19,822 nt of DNA from SIG673 sp964520875 (GTDB taxonomy: Bacteria > Bacillota > Clostridia > Oscillospirales > CAG-272), in contig CAZFQJ010000016.1 of NCBI GenBank assembly GCA_964520875.1, positions 1-19,822 of the forward strand, read 5' to 3'. Below, piece by piece: positions 6,773-13,769 of the stretch. The translations under genes and the position numbers were made by a program. The first letter of the stretch is position 1; each line of letters begins with the position of its first letter. The notes under the pieces are model-generated. The model did no database searches and was not told the DNA's origin. It saw only the letters and a program-made list of their open reading frames with translations.

Positions 6773-8407
6773 TCATTCAAACGGAGCGAACCTGCTCATT
6801 ATCTTCATTGAGACCGAGATACCGTCCACCGCCGCGCTGGTTATACCTCCGGCGTAGCCCGCTCCCTCTCCGCACGGATAGAGATTGGCATGCCCGACCG
6901 CGTTACCGTCATCAATTCTTAATATCCTGTACGGCGCGCTCGTTCTTGTCTCCGCTCCGCTCAAAACGGCATACGGAGCGTCAAAGCCCTTCATGCTCCC
7001 CGAGAATCTGCGTATGCCCTTACGAAGCATGTCCGTAACGTTTTCCGAAAACAGGGTATCAAGCCTTGCGAGCTTTACGTTACCGTTTCCGCCCATGTAC
7101 GACGGAAGCACCTTTGAAGGCTCCGAAAGCCTTGCGTTTCCGTTAAGAAAATCGCCGACCGTTTCTATCGGTGCGGCGTAACCTCCGCCGCCCAGCTCAT
7201 ACGCTCTCCTTTCGAGCATACGGCAAAACTCCATGGTCCCGCCGAACGATCTGCATTCCTCCGGCGTTACCGAGACGCAAACGGCGCTGTTTGAGTTTTC
7301 TCCGTCTCGCTTACTGCGACTCATACCGTTGACCACGACTCCGCCGATCTCGCTCGCACCGGCGACGACCTCTCCGCCCGGGCACATACAGAACGTATAC
7401 ACGCCTCTGCCGTTTTCGCGGTAAGAATACGCATATTCTGCGCTTCCGAGCAGTTTTTTGAATTTCGGGTCACTTCTTGCCTTATCCATGACCTCTTTTC
7501 CGAAAAGAGCGTCCTCCACGTCAAGTCTTTTATGCTCTATTCTGAGTCCGACGCTAAGCGGCTTTTCCTCCATAGAAAAGCCGTTGCTTCCGAGATATCC
7601 GTACAGGTCTCTTGCGCTATGCCCCGTAGCGAGTATAACCGCCCCGCACGGGATCTCGCCTTTTGAAGTTACTGCCGAAACGACATTGCCCGCAGCCGTG
7701 CAGACAAAGCTCTTCAGCGCAGTTCTGAAATACACTTCTCCCCCAAGCGCTCTTATCCTATCGCGTATACCGGAAACTATCCCGACCAGCATATCCGTAC
7801 CGATATGCGGCTTTGCCTGCGTCATTATCTCCTCTGGCGCGCCGAGATCCGCAAATCTTCTCAGAACGTATCGGCAACGACTGTCGTTTATTCTCGTCAT
7901 GAGCTTCCCGTCGGAAAATGTGCCGGCTCCGCCCGCGCCGAACTGTATATTACTTTCGGTATCAAGCGCACCTGTACGGTAAAAACGCTCTACCGTCCTA
8001 AGTCTTTCTTCCGTATCGTCTCCGCGTTCTATTACGATCGGAGCGTACCCGTTCTCCGCAAGCAGAAGAGCGGCAAACATTCCGGCAGGTCCGAACCCAA
8101 CGACGAGCGGTCTTGCGCCGAGCCTTTCGCTACCCTTTTCGATAACGAGCTCGCTATCCGCCATTACCGTCATACCGTTCTTTTCAAGAAGCTCGGGATC
8201 GGGAAGCGATGCAACCCCGACCGCCACCGACCATACGACGGTGATATTTCCGCGTCTGCGAGCGTCAACGGAACGCTTATATACCGAAGCGCAGACGATA
8301 TTTTCTTTATCCGTTACGGATAATGCTTTTTTCTTAGCAAAGTCCGTTGCCGCCTCGGGAAGCTCCGTCAGCGGCAATCTAATGTCTTTTATGAGTATCC
8401 AGAACAC
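6773..8407 (-). CDS. FAD-dependent dehydrogenase of the COG2509 type
   Basis: The 544-residue product is an uncharacterised NAD(P)/FAD-dependent oxidoreductase widespread in Firmicutes and Bacteroidota. An N-terminal domain of about 95 residues precedes the Rossmann dinucleotide motif VVGFGPAGMFAA (102-112). GAGGAGTFSDGKL near 180 and the ATGHSARD strand near 265 are hallmarks of this family. A conserved GEGAGYAGGITSAAVDG segment near the C-terminus completes the FAD-binding site. The substrate is not known for the family. The start is GTG, supported by AAAGGA 7 bases upstream and by conserved N-terminal sequence. The gene lies only 23 bases after a terminator-like hairpin, so it may depend on read-through from cdaA or on a promoter I could not pick out. 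The RseC-like gene follows after 35 bases. Confidence 0.88.
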   Translation of the reverse strand: MFWILIKDIRLPLTELPEAATDFAKKKALSVTDKENIVCASVYKRSVDARRRGNITVVWSVAVGVASLPDPELLEKNGMTVMADSELVIEKGSERLGARPLVVGFGPAGMFAALLLAENGYAPIVIERGDDTEERLRTVERFYRTGALDTESNIQFGAGGAGTFSDGKLMTRINDSRCRYVLRRFADLGAPEEIMTQAKPHIGTDMLVGIVSGIRDRIRALGGEVYFRTALKSFVCTAAGNVVSAVTSKGEIPCGAVILATGHSARDLYGYLGSNGFSMEEKPLSVGLRIEHKRLDVEDALFGKEVMDKARSDPKFKKLLGSAEYAYSYRENGRGVYTFCMCPGGEVVAGASEIGGVVVNGMSRSKRDGENSNSAVCVSVTPEECRSFGGTMEFCRMLERRAYELGGGGYAAPIETVGDFLNGNARLSEPSKVLPSYMGGNGNVKLARLDTLFSENVTDMLRKGIRRFSGSMKGFDAPYAVLSGAETRTSAPYRILRIDDGNAVGHANLYPCGEGAGYAGGITSAAVDGISVSMKIMSRFAPFE

Positions 8408-8430
8408 CGATTTTTCCTTTCAAGCATGTA

Positions 8431-8463
8431 ATACAAAAGCGGCGTTTAAATAAATAAACGCCG
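8431..8463 (-). terminator. Intrinsic terminator-like hairpin after the cdaA microprotein gene
   Basis: Read on the minus strand, a perfect 9-bp stem CGGCGTTTA/TAAACGCCG (8455-8463 with 8440-8448) and a 6-base loop are followed by CTTTTGTATT. It starts 8 bases after the microprotein stop codon. The T-tract is interrupted, so partial read-through into the FAD dehydrogenase gene is likely and would make this an attenuating element inside the operon. Confidence 0.6.
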
Positions 8464-8470
8464 TATCGGG

Positions 8471-8629
8471 TCAGATCGGAGACGATATGAGCCAGACCGC
8501 GAAAGCCATAAGCAGGCTGACAACGGCGGCAAGTATGTCAAGCACCGTAGAAGGCTCGACCTTATAATCGTTTTTCGAATCCGACTTCATAAGAAATGAT
8601 CTGTGTCCGGTCTTTTTTTCGTCACTCAT
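8471..8629 (-). CDS. 52-residue single-pass membrane microprotein coupled to cdaA
   Basis: A short open frame missed by length cut-offs encodes 52 residues: a charged N-terminal half (MSDEKKTGHRSFLMKSDSKN) then one predicted transmembrane helix (about 29-49, DILAAVVSLLMAFAVWLI) ending SSPI. Its ATG overlaps the end of cdaA by 8 bases (ATGAGTGA). An ideal GGAGGAG ribosome site (8637-8643) lies 7 bases upstream inside the cdaA coding sequence, so translational coupling is very likely. A terminator-like hairpin follows its stop. In most Firmicutes this position is held by cdaR, whose product has an N-terminal transmembrane helix and YbbR domains and regulates CdaA. The helix here resembles such an anchor, but no YbbR domain is present. 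No characterised family is recognised. A CdaA-associated role is inference from position. Confidence 0.75.
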   Translation of the reverse strand: MSDEKKTGHRSFLMKSDSKNDYKVEPSTVLDILAAVVSLLMAFAVWLISSPI

Positions 8630-9458
8630 CTGCGCTCTCCTCCGTCGTTCTTCTTGATTTTTTCACGGTCTTATAGTAATTAGCGAGTATTGAGCGAAGC
8701 TCCTCGTCGTTTATTCCGCGCTTAAGCTCTCCTCCGACCGCATAAGAAACGGTTCCCGTCTCCTCGCTCACTACTATGACAACGGCGTCGCTCGAACGGC
8801 TCATTCCTATCGCGGCTCTGTGTCTCGATCCGAACGAAGAATTAAGTATGCGATCCGAATAATTCGGCAAAAAGCAACCCGCAACATATATCCTGCTTCC
8901 GCGGATTATTATCGCGCCGTCATGCAGAGGGGACATCGGATAGAACAGGTTGCATATGATCTCGGTCGAAACGAGCGCGTCTATCTTGACTCCGTTCTGA
9001 CTTATGTCCTCAACTCCCGTGTTACGCTCAAGCACTATGAGCGCTCCGGTACGGGTCGCGGAAAGATTTCCGACCGCTCTTGCGATAGCCTCCGTTTCGC
9101 GGCTTCCGTAAGCGGGAGAACGCTTTCCGAGAAGAAACTTAAAAAATCCTATGATCGCCGAGCCGACCTTTTCAAGAAGCGAGCGTATCTCCTGCTGGAA
9201 TATCACCGCTATCATGAGTATACCCGGCACGCAGAACATGTTAAGAAATCCGTAAGAGCCGGATAATCCGAACGCGAGAAATATCTCCTTTACCAAGATA
9301 AATCCCGCGACGCCTATCAGTATCGGCAGAGCGCGGCGCTTCCGAATGAACCTGTATATGGCGAAAAAGAGCACGCCGAGCAAAAGTATATCGATCGCAT
9401 CGGCGATATCGAACGCTTTCAAGCGTTGTATTATGTTGTCAAGAATTGTTTCCCACAT
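8622..9458 (-). CDS. cdaA: Membrane diadenylate cyclase CdaA
   Basis: CdaA condenses two ATP into cyclic di-AMP, the second messenger controlling potassium and osmolyte homeostasis and cell-wall integrity in Firmicutes. The 278-residue product has three predicted N-terminal membrane helices (about 21-38, 43-63, 72-90), a linker helix, and the DisA_N catalytic domain. That domain has the catalytic DGA at 180-182 (PLHDGAIII), the RHR at 212-214 (GSRHRAAIG) and SEETG at 231-235. All key residues are present. The ATG has GGAGAGG 9 bases upstream. It heads the minus-strand block from its own promoter, divergent from ispD. The usual partners cdaR and glmM do not follow; instead a 52-residue membrane protein overlaps its stop codon. 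Confidence 0.96.
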   Translation of the reverse strand: MWETILDNIIQRLKAFDIADAIDILLLGVLFFAIYRFIRKRRALPILIGVAGFILVKEIFLAFGLSGSYGFLNMFCVPGILMIAVIFQQEIRSLLEKVGSAIIGFFKFLLGKRSPAYGSRETEAIARAVGNLSATRTGALIVLERNTGVEDISQNGVKIDALVSTEIICNLFYPMSPLHDGAIIIRGSRIYVAGCFLPNYSDRILNSSFGSRHRAAIGMSRSSDAVVIVVSEETGTVSYAVGGELKRGINDEELRSILANYYKTVKKSRRTTEESADE

Positions 9459-9474
9459 ATAGGCTAACCTCTCC

Positions 9475-9535
9475 GCATGATAGCATGATAGATTTATCGT
9501 CCCGAACGCGCCTTAACGACGCGGTCCGCACGTTC
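9475..9535 (-). promoter_or_regulatory. cdaA leader: hairpin and tandem 8-base repeat
   Basis: The predicted cdaA leader of about 90 bases carries an 8-bp stem (GAACGTGC/GCGCGTTC with one G-T pair, 9504-9511 with 9528-9535). Next to the ribosome site is a perfect tandem repeat of the 8-mer GCATGATA (plus strand, 9475-9482 and 9483-9490). No U-tract follows the hairpin. Both are seen directly; any role in cdaA expression is inference. Confidence 0.4.
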
Positions 9536-9556
9536 CCTTTTATATAATACTATCAT

Positions 9557-9562
9557 ATTATA
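9557..9562 (-). promoter_or_regulatory. Minus-strand -10 element for cdaA
   Basis: A perfect TATAAT on the minus strand lies 98 bases before the cdaA ATG, in an A/T-rich stretch. No good -35 box stands 16-18 bases upstream, so promoter strength is uncertain. It is the best candidate for driving cdaA and the minus-strand genes after it. Confidence 0.5.
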
Positions 9563-9626
9563 CTTTGCTAATTGAAACCAATGTGTTAATAAACTTAAAA
9601 TTTTTATCTTATCACCCATACTTCTC

Positions 9627-9655
9627 TTTATTTTGCACGAAATTTGTGCTATAAT
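9627..9655 (+). promoter_or_regulatory. Extended -10 promoter of ispD-ispF-rlmN
   Basis: TGCTATAAT (9647-9655) is a perfect extended -10 element (TGnTATAAT). The correctly spaced -35 position (9627-9632) reads TTTATT, only 3 of 6, which an extended -10 can tolerate. Transcription should start near 9662 and give a leader of about 54 bases before ispD. Confidence 0.7.
9635..9649 (+). repeat. Inverted repeat overlapping the ispD promoter
   Basis: GCACGAAATTTGTGC is a 15-base near-palindrome (7-base arms, one G/T mismatch) lying between the -35 position and TATAAT and including the TG of the extended -10. Its placement is that of a repressor operator, but no cognate regulator is identifiable and it could be chance. 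Confidence 0.4.
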
Positions 9656-9715
9656 CGTCTTGTTTAGATATGCGACACAGTACTTTGGCAAGACTATCGA
9701 AAGGAGATCTTCAAA

Positions 9716-10498
9716 ATGAGTTCCAAGAAGATCGCGCTCGCCGCAAAGATCGCGGATATACTCACTCACATACGTCCCACGCGCATACACGTAAGCGCCG
9801 TGATCCTCGCCGCAGGCTCGGGCACGAGAATGGGAGACATAAACGGCTCCACAAAGCAATGGATCGAGATCGACGGAGTTCCCGCGGTCGTCCGTTCTCT
9901 TTCGGTATTCCAATCGTGCAAGTACGTAAAAGAGATCATAATCTGTGCAAAAGCGGACGAGATATCAATGTACGACGACATGAAGGACAGATACGGTATA
10001 ACGAAGCTGAAATGCGTGATAGCCGGAGGAGATACGCGTATGCGCTCGGCATTCGAAGGATTTAAGCGCATTTCCGACAAGACCACACATGTAGCCGTGC
10101 ACGACGCCGCAAGATGTCTCCTTACTCAAAAGATGCTTGACGACACGATAACGGAAGCCGTTCATCTCGGAGCGGCATGCGCCGCGACCAAGGCGACCGA
10201 CACGGTAAAGATCGAAAAACGCGGACACTATATCGAAAGCTCGCCCGAACGCGGAAGAGTTTGGCTTGCTCAGACTCCGCAGATATTCGAAACGGAGATA
10301 TACCGAGCTTCCGTATACGTCGCCATACGCGACGGTATCGAGGTCACCGACGACTGCTCTATGGCGGAGCATGCGGGATTTGCGGTAAAGCTCGTTGACT
10401 GCGGAAAGGAAAACATCAAGTTGACCGAACCCGCAGACGTTTATATCGCCGAAGCGATAATCCAAAAGAGGAAAGACGACGAAAAAAGGAGAACCTGA
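9716..10498 (+). CDS. ispD: 2-C-methyl-D-erythritol 4-phosphate cytidylyltransferase
   Basis: IspD transfers CMP from CTP to 2-C-methyl-D-erythritol 4-phosphate, the third step of the MEP isoprenoid pathway. The 260-residue product shows the nucleotide-binding loop LAAGSGTRMG (31-40), Lys47, the VHDAAR strand (128-133), TDD (211-213) and the C-terminal NIKLTEP (233-239). The core begins at HVSAVILAAG, so there is an N-terminal extension of about 25 residues. It is not part of the usual IspD, but the ATG at 9716 has AAAGGAG 9 bases upstream, so the longer form is probably real. ispF follows after a single base, giving the common ispD-ispF pair, led by an extended -10 promoter. Confidence 0.95.
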   Translation: MSSKKIALAAKIADILTHIRPTRIHVSAVILAAGSGTRMGDINGSTKQWIEIDGVPAVVRSLSVFQSCKYVKEIIICAKADEISMYDDMKDRYGITKLKCVIAGGDTRMRSAFEGFKRISDKTTHVAVHDAARCLLTQKMLDDTITEAVHLGAACAATKATDTVKIEKRGHYIESSPERGRVWLAQTPQIFETEIYRASVYVAIRDGIEVTDDCSMAEHAGFAVKLVDCGKENIKLTEPADVYIAEAIIQKRKDDEKRRT

Positions 10499-10499
10499 A

Positions 10500-10979
10500 A
10501 TGACCGATATCAGGATAGGACACGGTTACGACGTACATAAGCTGGTCCCCGAAAGACGGCTGATACTCGGTGGCGTGGAGATACCGCACGAAACGGGACT
10601 TCTCGGACATTCCGACGCCGACGTTCTTCTTCATGCGGTAACCGACGCCGTTTTCGGCGCCTTGGGCGAAGGCGACATCGGAAGACATTTTCCCGATAAC
10701 GACGCGGCTTTTAAGGATATCGCAAGCATGATCCTTGCGAAAAATTGCGCGGACATAATGAAAGAAAGAGGATATTCGATAGGAAATATAGACGTCACGG
10801 TAATAGCGCAGCGCCCGAAGCTCGCCCCGTACATCGAAGAAATGCGTAAAAACCTCGCTTCGGCGTTCGATACGGACGTATCAAACGTAAACGTAAAAGC
10901 GACGACCGAAGAAGGACTCGGATTTACCGGCAGAAAAGAAGGTATCGCCGCACATAGCGTGGTCTTGATCGTAAAATAA
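10500..10979 (+). CDS. ispF: 2-C-methyl-D-erythritol 2,4-cyclodiphosphate synthase
   Basis: IspF cyclises 4-diphosphocytidyl-methylerythritol 2-phosphate to the 2,4-cyclodiphosphate with release of CMP, acting as a trimer. At 159 residues it is full length. Metal ligands Asp11, His13 (GHGYDVHK) and His45 (GHSDADVLLHA) are present, and the CDP-contacting motif TTEEGLGFTGR lies at 135-145. The ATG is one base after the ispD stop and has AAGGAG 8 bases upstream, so the two are translated together. IspE, which acts between IspD and IspF, is not in this window. A 52-base gap without an evident terminator leads to rlmN. Confidence 0.97.
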   Translation: MTDIRIGHGYDVHKLVPERRLILGGVEIPHETGLLGHSDADVLLHAVTDAVFGALGEGDIGRHFPDNDAAFKDIASMILAKNCADIMKERGYSIGNIDVTVIAQRPKLAPYIEEMRKNLASAFDTDVSNVNVKATTEEGLGFTGRKEGIAAHSVVLIVK

Positions 10980-11031
10980 AAACCGCGGCTGCAGGTCACT
11001 TCCAAATCAAATTTTAAAGAGAGAGAAGATA

Positions 11032-12099
11032 ATGACAAACGAAAAAGAAAAAGCCGATCTTCTCGGCATGACTTATGAGGAAGCGGAGAGCTTCATAGTA
11101 TCCGCGGGATATCCGCGTTTTCGCGCAAAGCAGGTATACGAATGGATATATAGGGGCAAAGATTTTTCCGAAATGACGAATCTTCCCGCGAAAATGCGCG
11201 AAGAGCTTTCGGAAACAACAACAATAAACGCACCCCGAATCGAGAAAAAGCTGGTATCTAAGGCTGACGGAACGGTAAAATATCTTTTCAAACTGCGCGA
11301 CGGCAACTTCATAGAGGGCGTTGTCATGCGATATCATTACGGGCTTTCGATGTGCATATCATCTCAATGCGGCTGCAGAATGGGGTGCCGCTTCTGCGCT
11401 TCCACGATAGACGGAAAGGTACGCGACCTTTTACCGTCGGAGCTGATCGGTCAGATAGTCTCCGCGTCGCGCGACATAGGCGAACGAATATCTCATATAG
11501 TCATGATGGGGATAGGCGAACCGCTTGATAACTATGATAACGTTATAAGATTTTTAAAATTGGTCAACCGTTCGGAAGGTCTCGGAATAAGCTATCGAAA
11601 CATATCCGTTTCGACCTGCGGAATAGTTCCGAACATTTTAAAACTTGCCGAGGAGGGTTTTCCGATAACCCTTTCCATATCTCTGCATGCGCCCGATGAC
11701 GCTACCCGCTCCGAGATAATGCCCGTAAACAACAGTTGGGGGGTAGACGCTCTGCTTTCGGCTTGCAATAAATACTTCGAACGCACAGGCAGACGTATCT
11801 CGTTCGAATACACGCTCATCTCCGACAAAAACGACAGTCGCGCGGAAGCGGAAAAGCTCGCGCGCGTACTTAAAAAACATTTAAAAAACGGGGTCCACGT
11901 AAATCTCATACCGTTAAACCCCGTAGCCGAACGCGATTTCAAAACAGTTGACCGCACCTCGGCGAATAAATTCTGCGAAACACTTAACTCTCTCGGAATA
12001 AACGCCACCGTCAGACGCACATTGGGTCCGGATATAAACGCGTCCTGCGGTCAGCTCCGCCGTCAAAGCTCAGCCGATACCGCCTGCACCGAACCGTGA
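11032..12099 (+). CDS. rlmN: Dual-specificity rRNA/tRNA adenine C2-methyltransferase RlmN
   Basis: RlmN methylates C2 of A2503 in 23S rRNA and, in known cases, A37 of certain tRNAs by radical SAM chemistry. The 355-residue product has the cluster motif CxxxCxxC at Cys115, Cys119 and Cys122 (CGCRMGCRFC). Cys108 sits where the resolving cysteine lies, and Cys339 in GPDINASCGQLRR is the methyl-carrying cysteine. GIGEPLDNY and the SISLHAPDD segment are typical. A purine-rich AGAGAGAAG precedes the ATG but no canonical site is present. It is the third gene of the plus-strand operon. Its last 37 bases overlap tail-to-tail with the DUF6873 gene on the other strand, and the operon terminator lies inside that gene. 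The C-terminus after LRR is short, as expected. Confidence 0.96.
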   Translation: MTNEKEKADLLGMTYEEAESFIVSAGYPRFRAKQVYEWIYRGKDFSEMTNLPAKMREELSETTTINAPRIEKKLVSKADGTVKYLFKLRDGNFIEGVVMRYHYGLSMCISSQCGCRMGCRFCASTIDGKVRDLLPSELIGQIVSASRDIGERISHIVMMGIGEPLDNYDNVIRFLKLVNRSEGLGISYRNISVSTCGIVPNILKLAEEGFPITLSISLHAPDDATRSEIMPVNNSWGVDALLSACNKYFERTGRRISFEYTLISDKNDSRAEAEKLARVLKKHLKNGVHVNLIPLNPVAERDFKTVDRTSANKFCETLNSLGINATVRRTLGPDINASCGQLRRQSSADTACTEP

Positions 12100-12770
12100 T
12101 CATAAAGCGGCTCGCCCTTCGGATAAAGCGCCCTATAACCGTGTTCTTCACAGAACTCGGTTATTTTTTTGCCGTCCGAATGTTTAGTTATGTCACCGAA
12201 AAACACCACAGTTTTATCCGGCTCAAGCACCGCGCTTGCTCCGCCTATAAAGCCGTAGCCGTACCCCGAAAGCTCTATTCCGCCGCAAGAAATATTAAGT
12301 ACATCTAACCCGCATTCCATAAAACTCTTACAAAGCCCCTTATCGGCGCTTACCGCGCCGTCGCTTAACATAAGAGTCGAACATCTCGCGTATCCCTGCT
12401 TTACGTCCTTTTTCACACTACACAGTTCAAGAAGCTCCGGAGCGGTATGTTTAAGCCGTCCGAAAAGCATATCGCTATTGCGGGCGGCGTCAAAAAGTAT
12501 ATCGCCCGGATATTCGCGTGCAAGTGATCGTTTGCTTGCACGGATCTCCGCTATCTTTTCAAGACGTGAAAAAAGCTCGGCGTTATCGTTCATATAAGAG
12601 CCGTCGGTAAGCAAGGCGCCGTCTCCGATCGACGAAAAGAGCATATCGGGGTGCGTTCTTACAGGCTCCGCAAGCGACTTGCACGGCGGAATACATAGCG
12701 TTTCATGCCCCAAAGCGTGAAATATTTCTTTTACGCTCTCCGAAAGGAGCGGACTGCACAGTAAAAGCAT
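12063..12770 (-). CDS. DUF6873 (GME-fold) family protein
   Basis: The 235-residue product resembles a small clostridial family annotated as DUF6873, thought to share the fold of guanidino-group-modifying enzymes. The recognisable block is GGIELSGYGYGFIGGASAVL (about 160-180), followed by VVFFGDITKHSDGKKITEF. The body also has a KKDVKQGYARCSTLML segment. No activity is established for the family and I do not assign one. It is the last gene of the AraC-led cluster, 8 bases after the flavin reductase-like gene. Its 3' end overlaps rlmN by 37 bases on the opposite strand and also contains a plus-strand terminator (12136-12170). That means the codons for about ITEFCEEHGY are constrained by a hairpin serving the other strand. 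Confidence 0.72.
   Translation of the reverse strand: MLLLCSPLLSESVKEIFHALGHETLCIPPCKSLAEPVRTHPDMLFSSIGDGALLTDGSYMNDNAELFSRLEKIAEIRASKRSLAREYPGDILFDAARNSDMLFGRLKHTAPELLELCSVKKDVKQGYARCSTLMLSDGAVSADKGLCKSFMECGLDVLNISCGGIELSGYGYGFIGGASAVLEPDKTVVFFGDITKHSDGKKITEFCEEHGYRALYPKGEPLYDHGSVQAVSAEL
12136..12170 (+). terminator. Terminator of ispD-ispF-rlmN, inside the opposing gene
   Basis: TAACCGTGTTCT (12136-12147) pairs with AGAACTCGGTTA (12152-12163) with one T-T mismatch across a TCAC loop, and seven T residues follow (12164-12170). It lies 37 bases after the rlmN stop codon. It is entirely within the coding sequence of the minus-strand DUF6873 gene. Confidence 0.8.
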
Positions 12771-12778
12771 ATACCGAC

Positions 12779-13354
12779 CTACTTTTTGCTCTTGTGCTTC
12801 TTTTTCACGGCATACCCGAGCTGAGCTACGGGCTTTACGAGCTCGTAGTAATTACCGTGAGCATAAGCCGCAAGACGGCATCTTTCAAGCATGAGCCTGC
12901 CGTTTTCATCTATGAGCTCTTCATCGACGCGGACCGCGGTTATATCGGCAAGAAACATATCGTGACTTCCGAGCGGTATAACGTCAAAAACCTTACATTC
13001 AAGACAGAGCGGACTTTCGGCGATCGACGGTGCGGACACCGTGTCGGACTTTTCCGCGGTAAGCGAACACATTTCAAATTTATTCTTGTTCCTGCCCGTA
13101 TACACTCCGCATTTGTCCGCCGCACGTATAAGCTCGGAGGTGGTAAGATTTATAACGAACTCTCCGCTCTCTTTTATAAGCTCGTATGAATATCGCGAGG
13201 GTCTTATCGACACGTAAGTCCTCGGAGGAACGGTATTTATTATTCCCGTCCAGCCTATCGTGAGCACGTTCGGCTTTTCAAGCGTACCGCAAGAAACGAG
13301 GACCGCCGGCGTAGGTGAAAGGAGCGCGCCTCCGCGCCATACCTGTTTAGCCAT
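12779..13354 (-). CDS. Flavin reductase-fold (split-barrel FMN-binding) protein
   Basis: The 191-residue product belongs to the flavin reductase/DIM6-NTAB split-barrel family (COG1853). The fold is indicated by LSPTPAVLVSCGT, NVLTIGWTG, a PPRTYVSIRPSRYSYELI segment (the usual FMN-phosphate and ribityl region) and EFVINLTT. A tail rich in lysine (KKKHKSKK) ends the protein. Members bind FMN and act as NAD(P)H:flavin reductases or as redox partners; the particular substrate cannot be read from sequence. AAGGAG lies 7 bases before the ATG. It is 14 bases after the thioesterase and 8 before the DUF6873 gene, so all three are probably on one transcript. Confidence 0.85.
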   Translation of the reverse strand: MAKQVWRGGALLSPTPAVLVSCGTLEKPNVLTIGWTGIINTVPPRTYVSIRPSRYSYELIKESGEFVINLTTSELIRAADKCGVYTGRNKNKFEMCSLTAEKSDTVSAPSIAESPLCLECKVFDVIPLGSHDMFLADITAVRVDEELIDENGRLMLERCRLAAYAHGNYYELVKPVAQLGYAVKKKHKSKK

Positions 13355-13368
13355 TTGAAAACTCCTTT

Positions 13369-13755
13369 TTACTTAGCGAGCTTCAAAGCCGCCTTGGACA
13401 TGAATCTGTCGTTTGAAACTATAAATCTTTCGTGTTTTCCCTCTCCTATGATCTCATTGCCGTCGCTTACCTTCAAGGTAAACACCAATCTGCGGCGATC
13501 GATCTCCGTAAGCTCGCTCTCGCACGTTACCGTACAACCGACGGGCGTGGGCGCAAGATGCTTAACGTCAAGCGATATACCGACCGTGCTCTCGCCCTCG
13601 GAAAGATACGGAGAAACGCTCTGCCATGCCGTTTTTTCCATGAGCGCTATCATTGCGGGCGTGGAAAATACGGCAAGCGTTCCGCTTCCGAGCGCCTCCG
13701 CGGTGTTTTCATTTGTTACCTCTATACTTATCTTACCTTTTATTCCTGTTTCCAT
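13369..13755 (-). CDS. FlK-like hotdog-fold thioesterase
   Basis: The 128-residue single-hotdog protein resembles the fluoroacetyl-CoA thioesterase (FlK)-like family. Thr32 (FSTPAMIALME), Glu40 and His66 (VKHLAPTPVG) have the same mutual spacing (8 and 34) as the Thr42-Glu50-His76 triad I recall for FlK. RRRLVFTLKVSDG and GEGKHERFIV are also typical. Most relatives are broad acyl-CoA thioesterases, and specificity for a fluorinated substrate should not be assumed. AGGAG lies 9 bases before the ATG and overlaps the end of the AraC gene, with 14 bases between the two. It is likely under control of that regulator. Confidence 0.85.
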   Translation of the reverse strand: METGIKGKISIEVTNENTAEALGSGTLAVFSTPAMIALMEKTAWQSVSPYLSEGESTVGISLDVKHLAPTPVGCTVTCESELTEIDRRRLVFTLKVSDGNEIIGEGKHERFIVSNDRFMSKAALKLAK

Positions 13756-13769
13756 TTAAATTTCTCCTA

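Noticed and set aside
6280..7038. 252-codon plus-strand open frame
   Set aside because: Antisense to the RseC-like and FAD dehydrogenase genes; low-complexity composition and no motif.
9633..9638. TTGCAC as the -35 box of ispD
   Set aside because: Only 11 bases separate it from TATAAT, too short for sigma-A; the extended -10 explains the promoter better.
9494..9913. 139-codon minus-strand frame across the cdaA-ispD intergenic region
   Set aside because: Overlaps the divergent promoters and the start of ispD, and its translation shows no family features.
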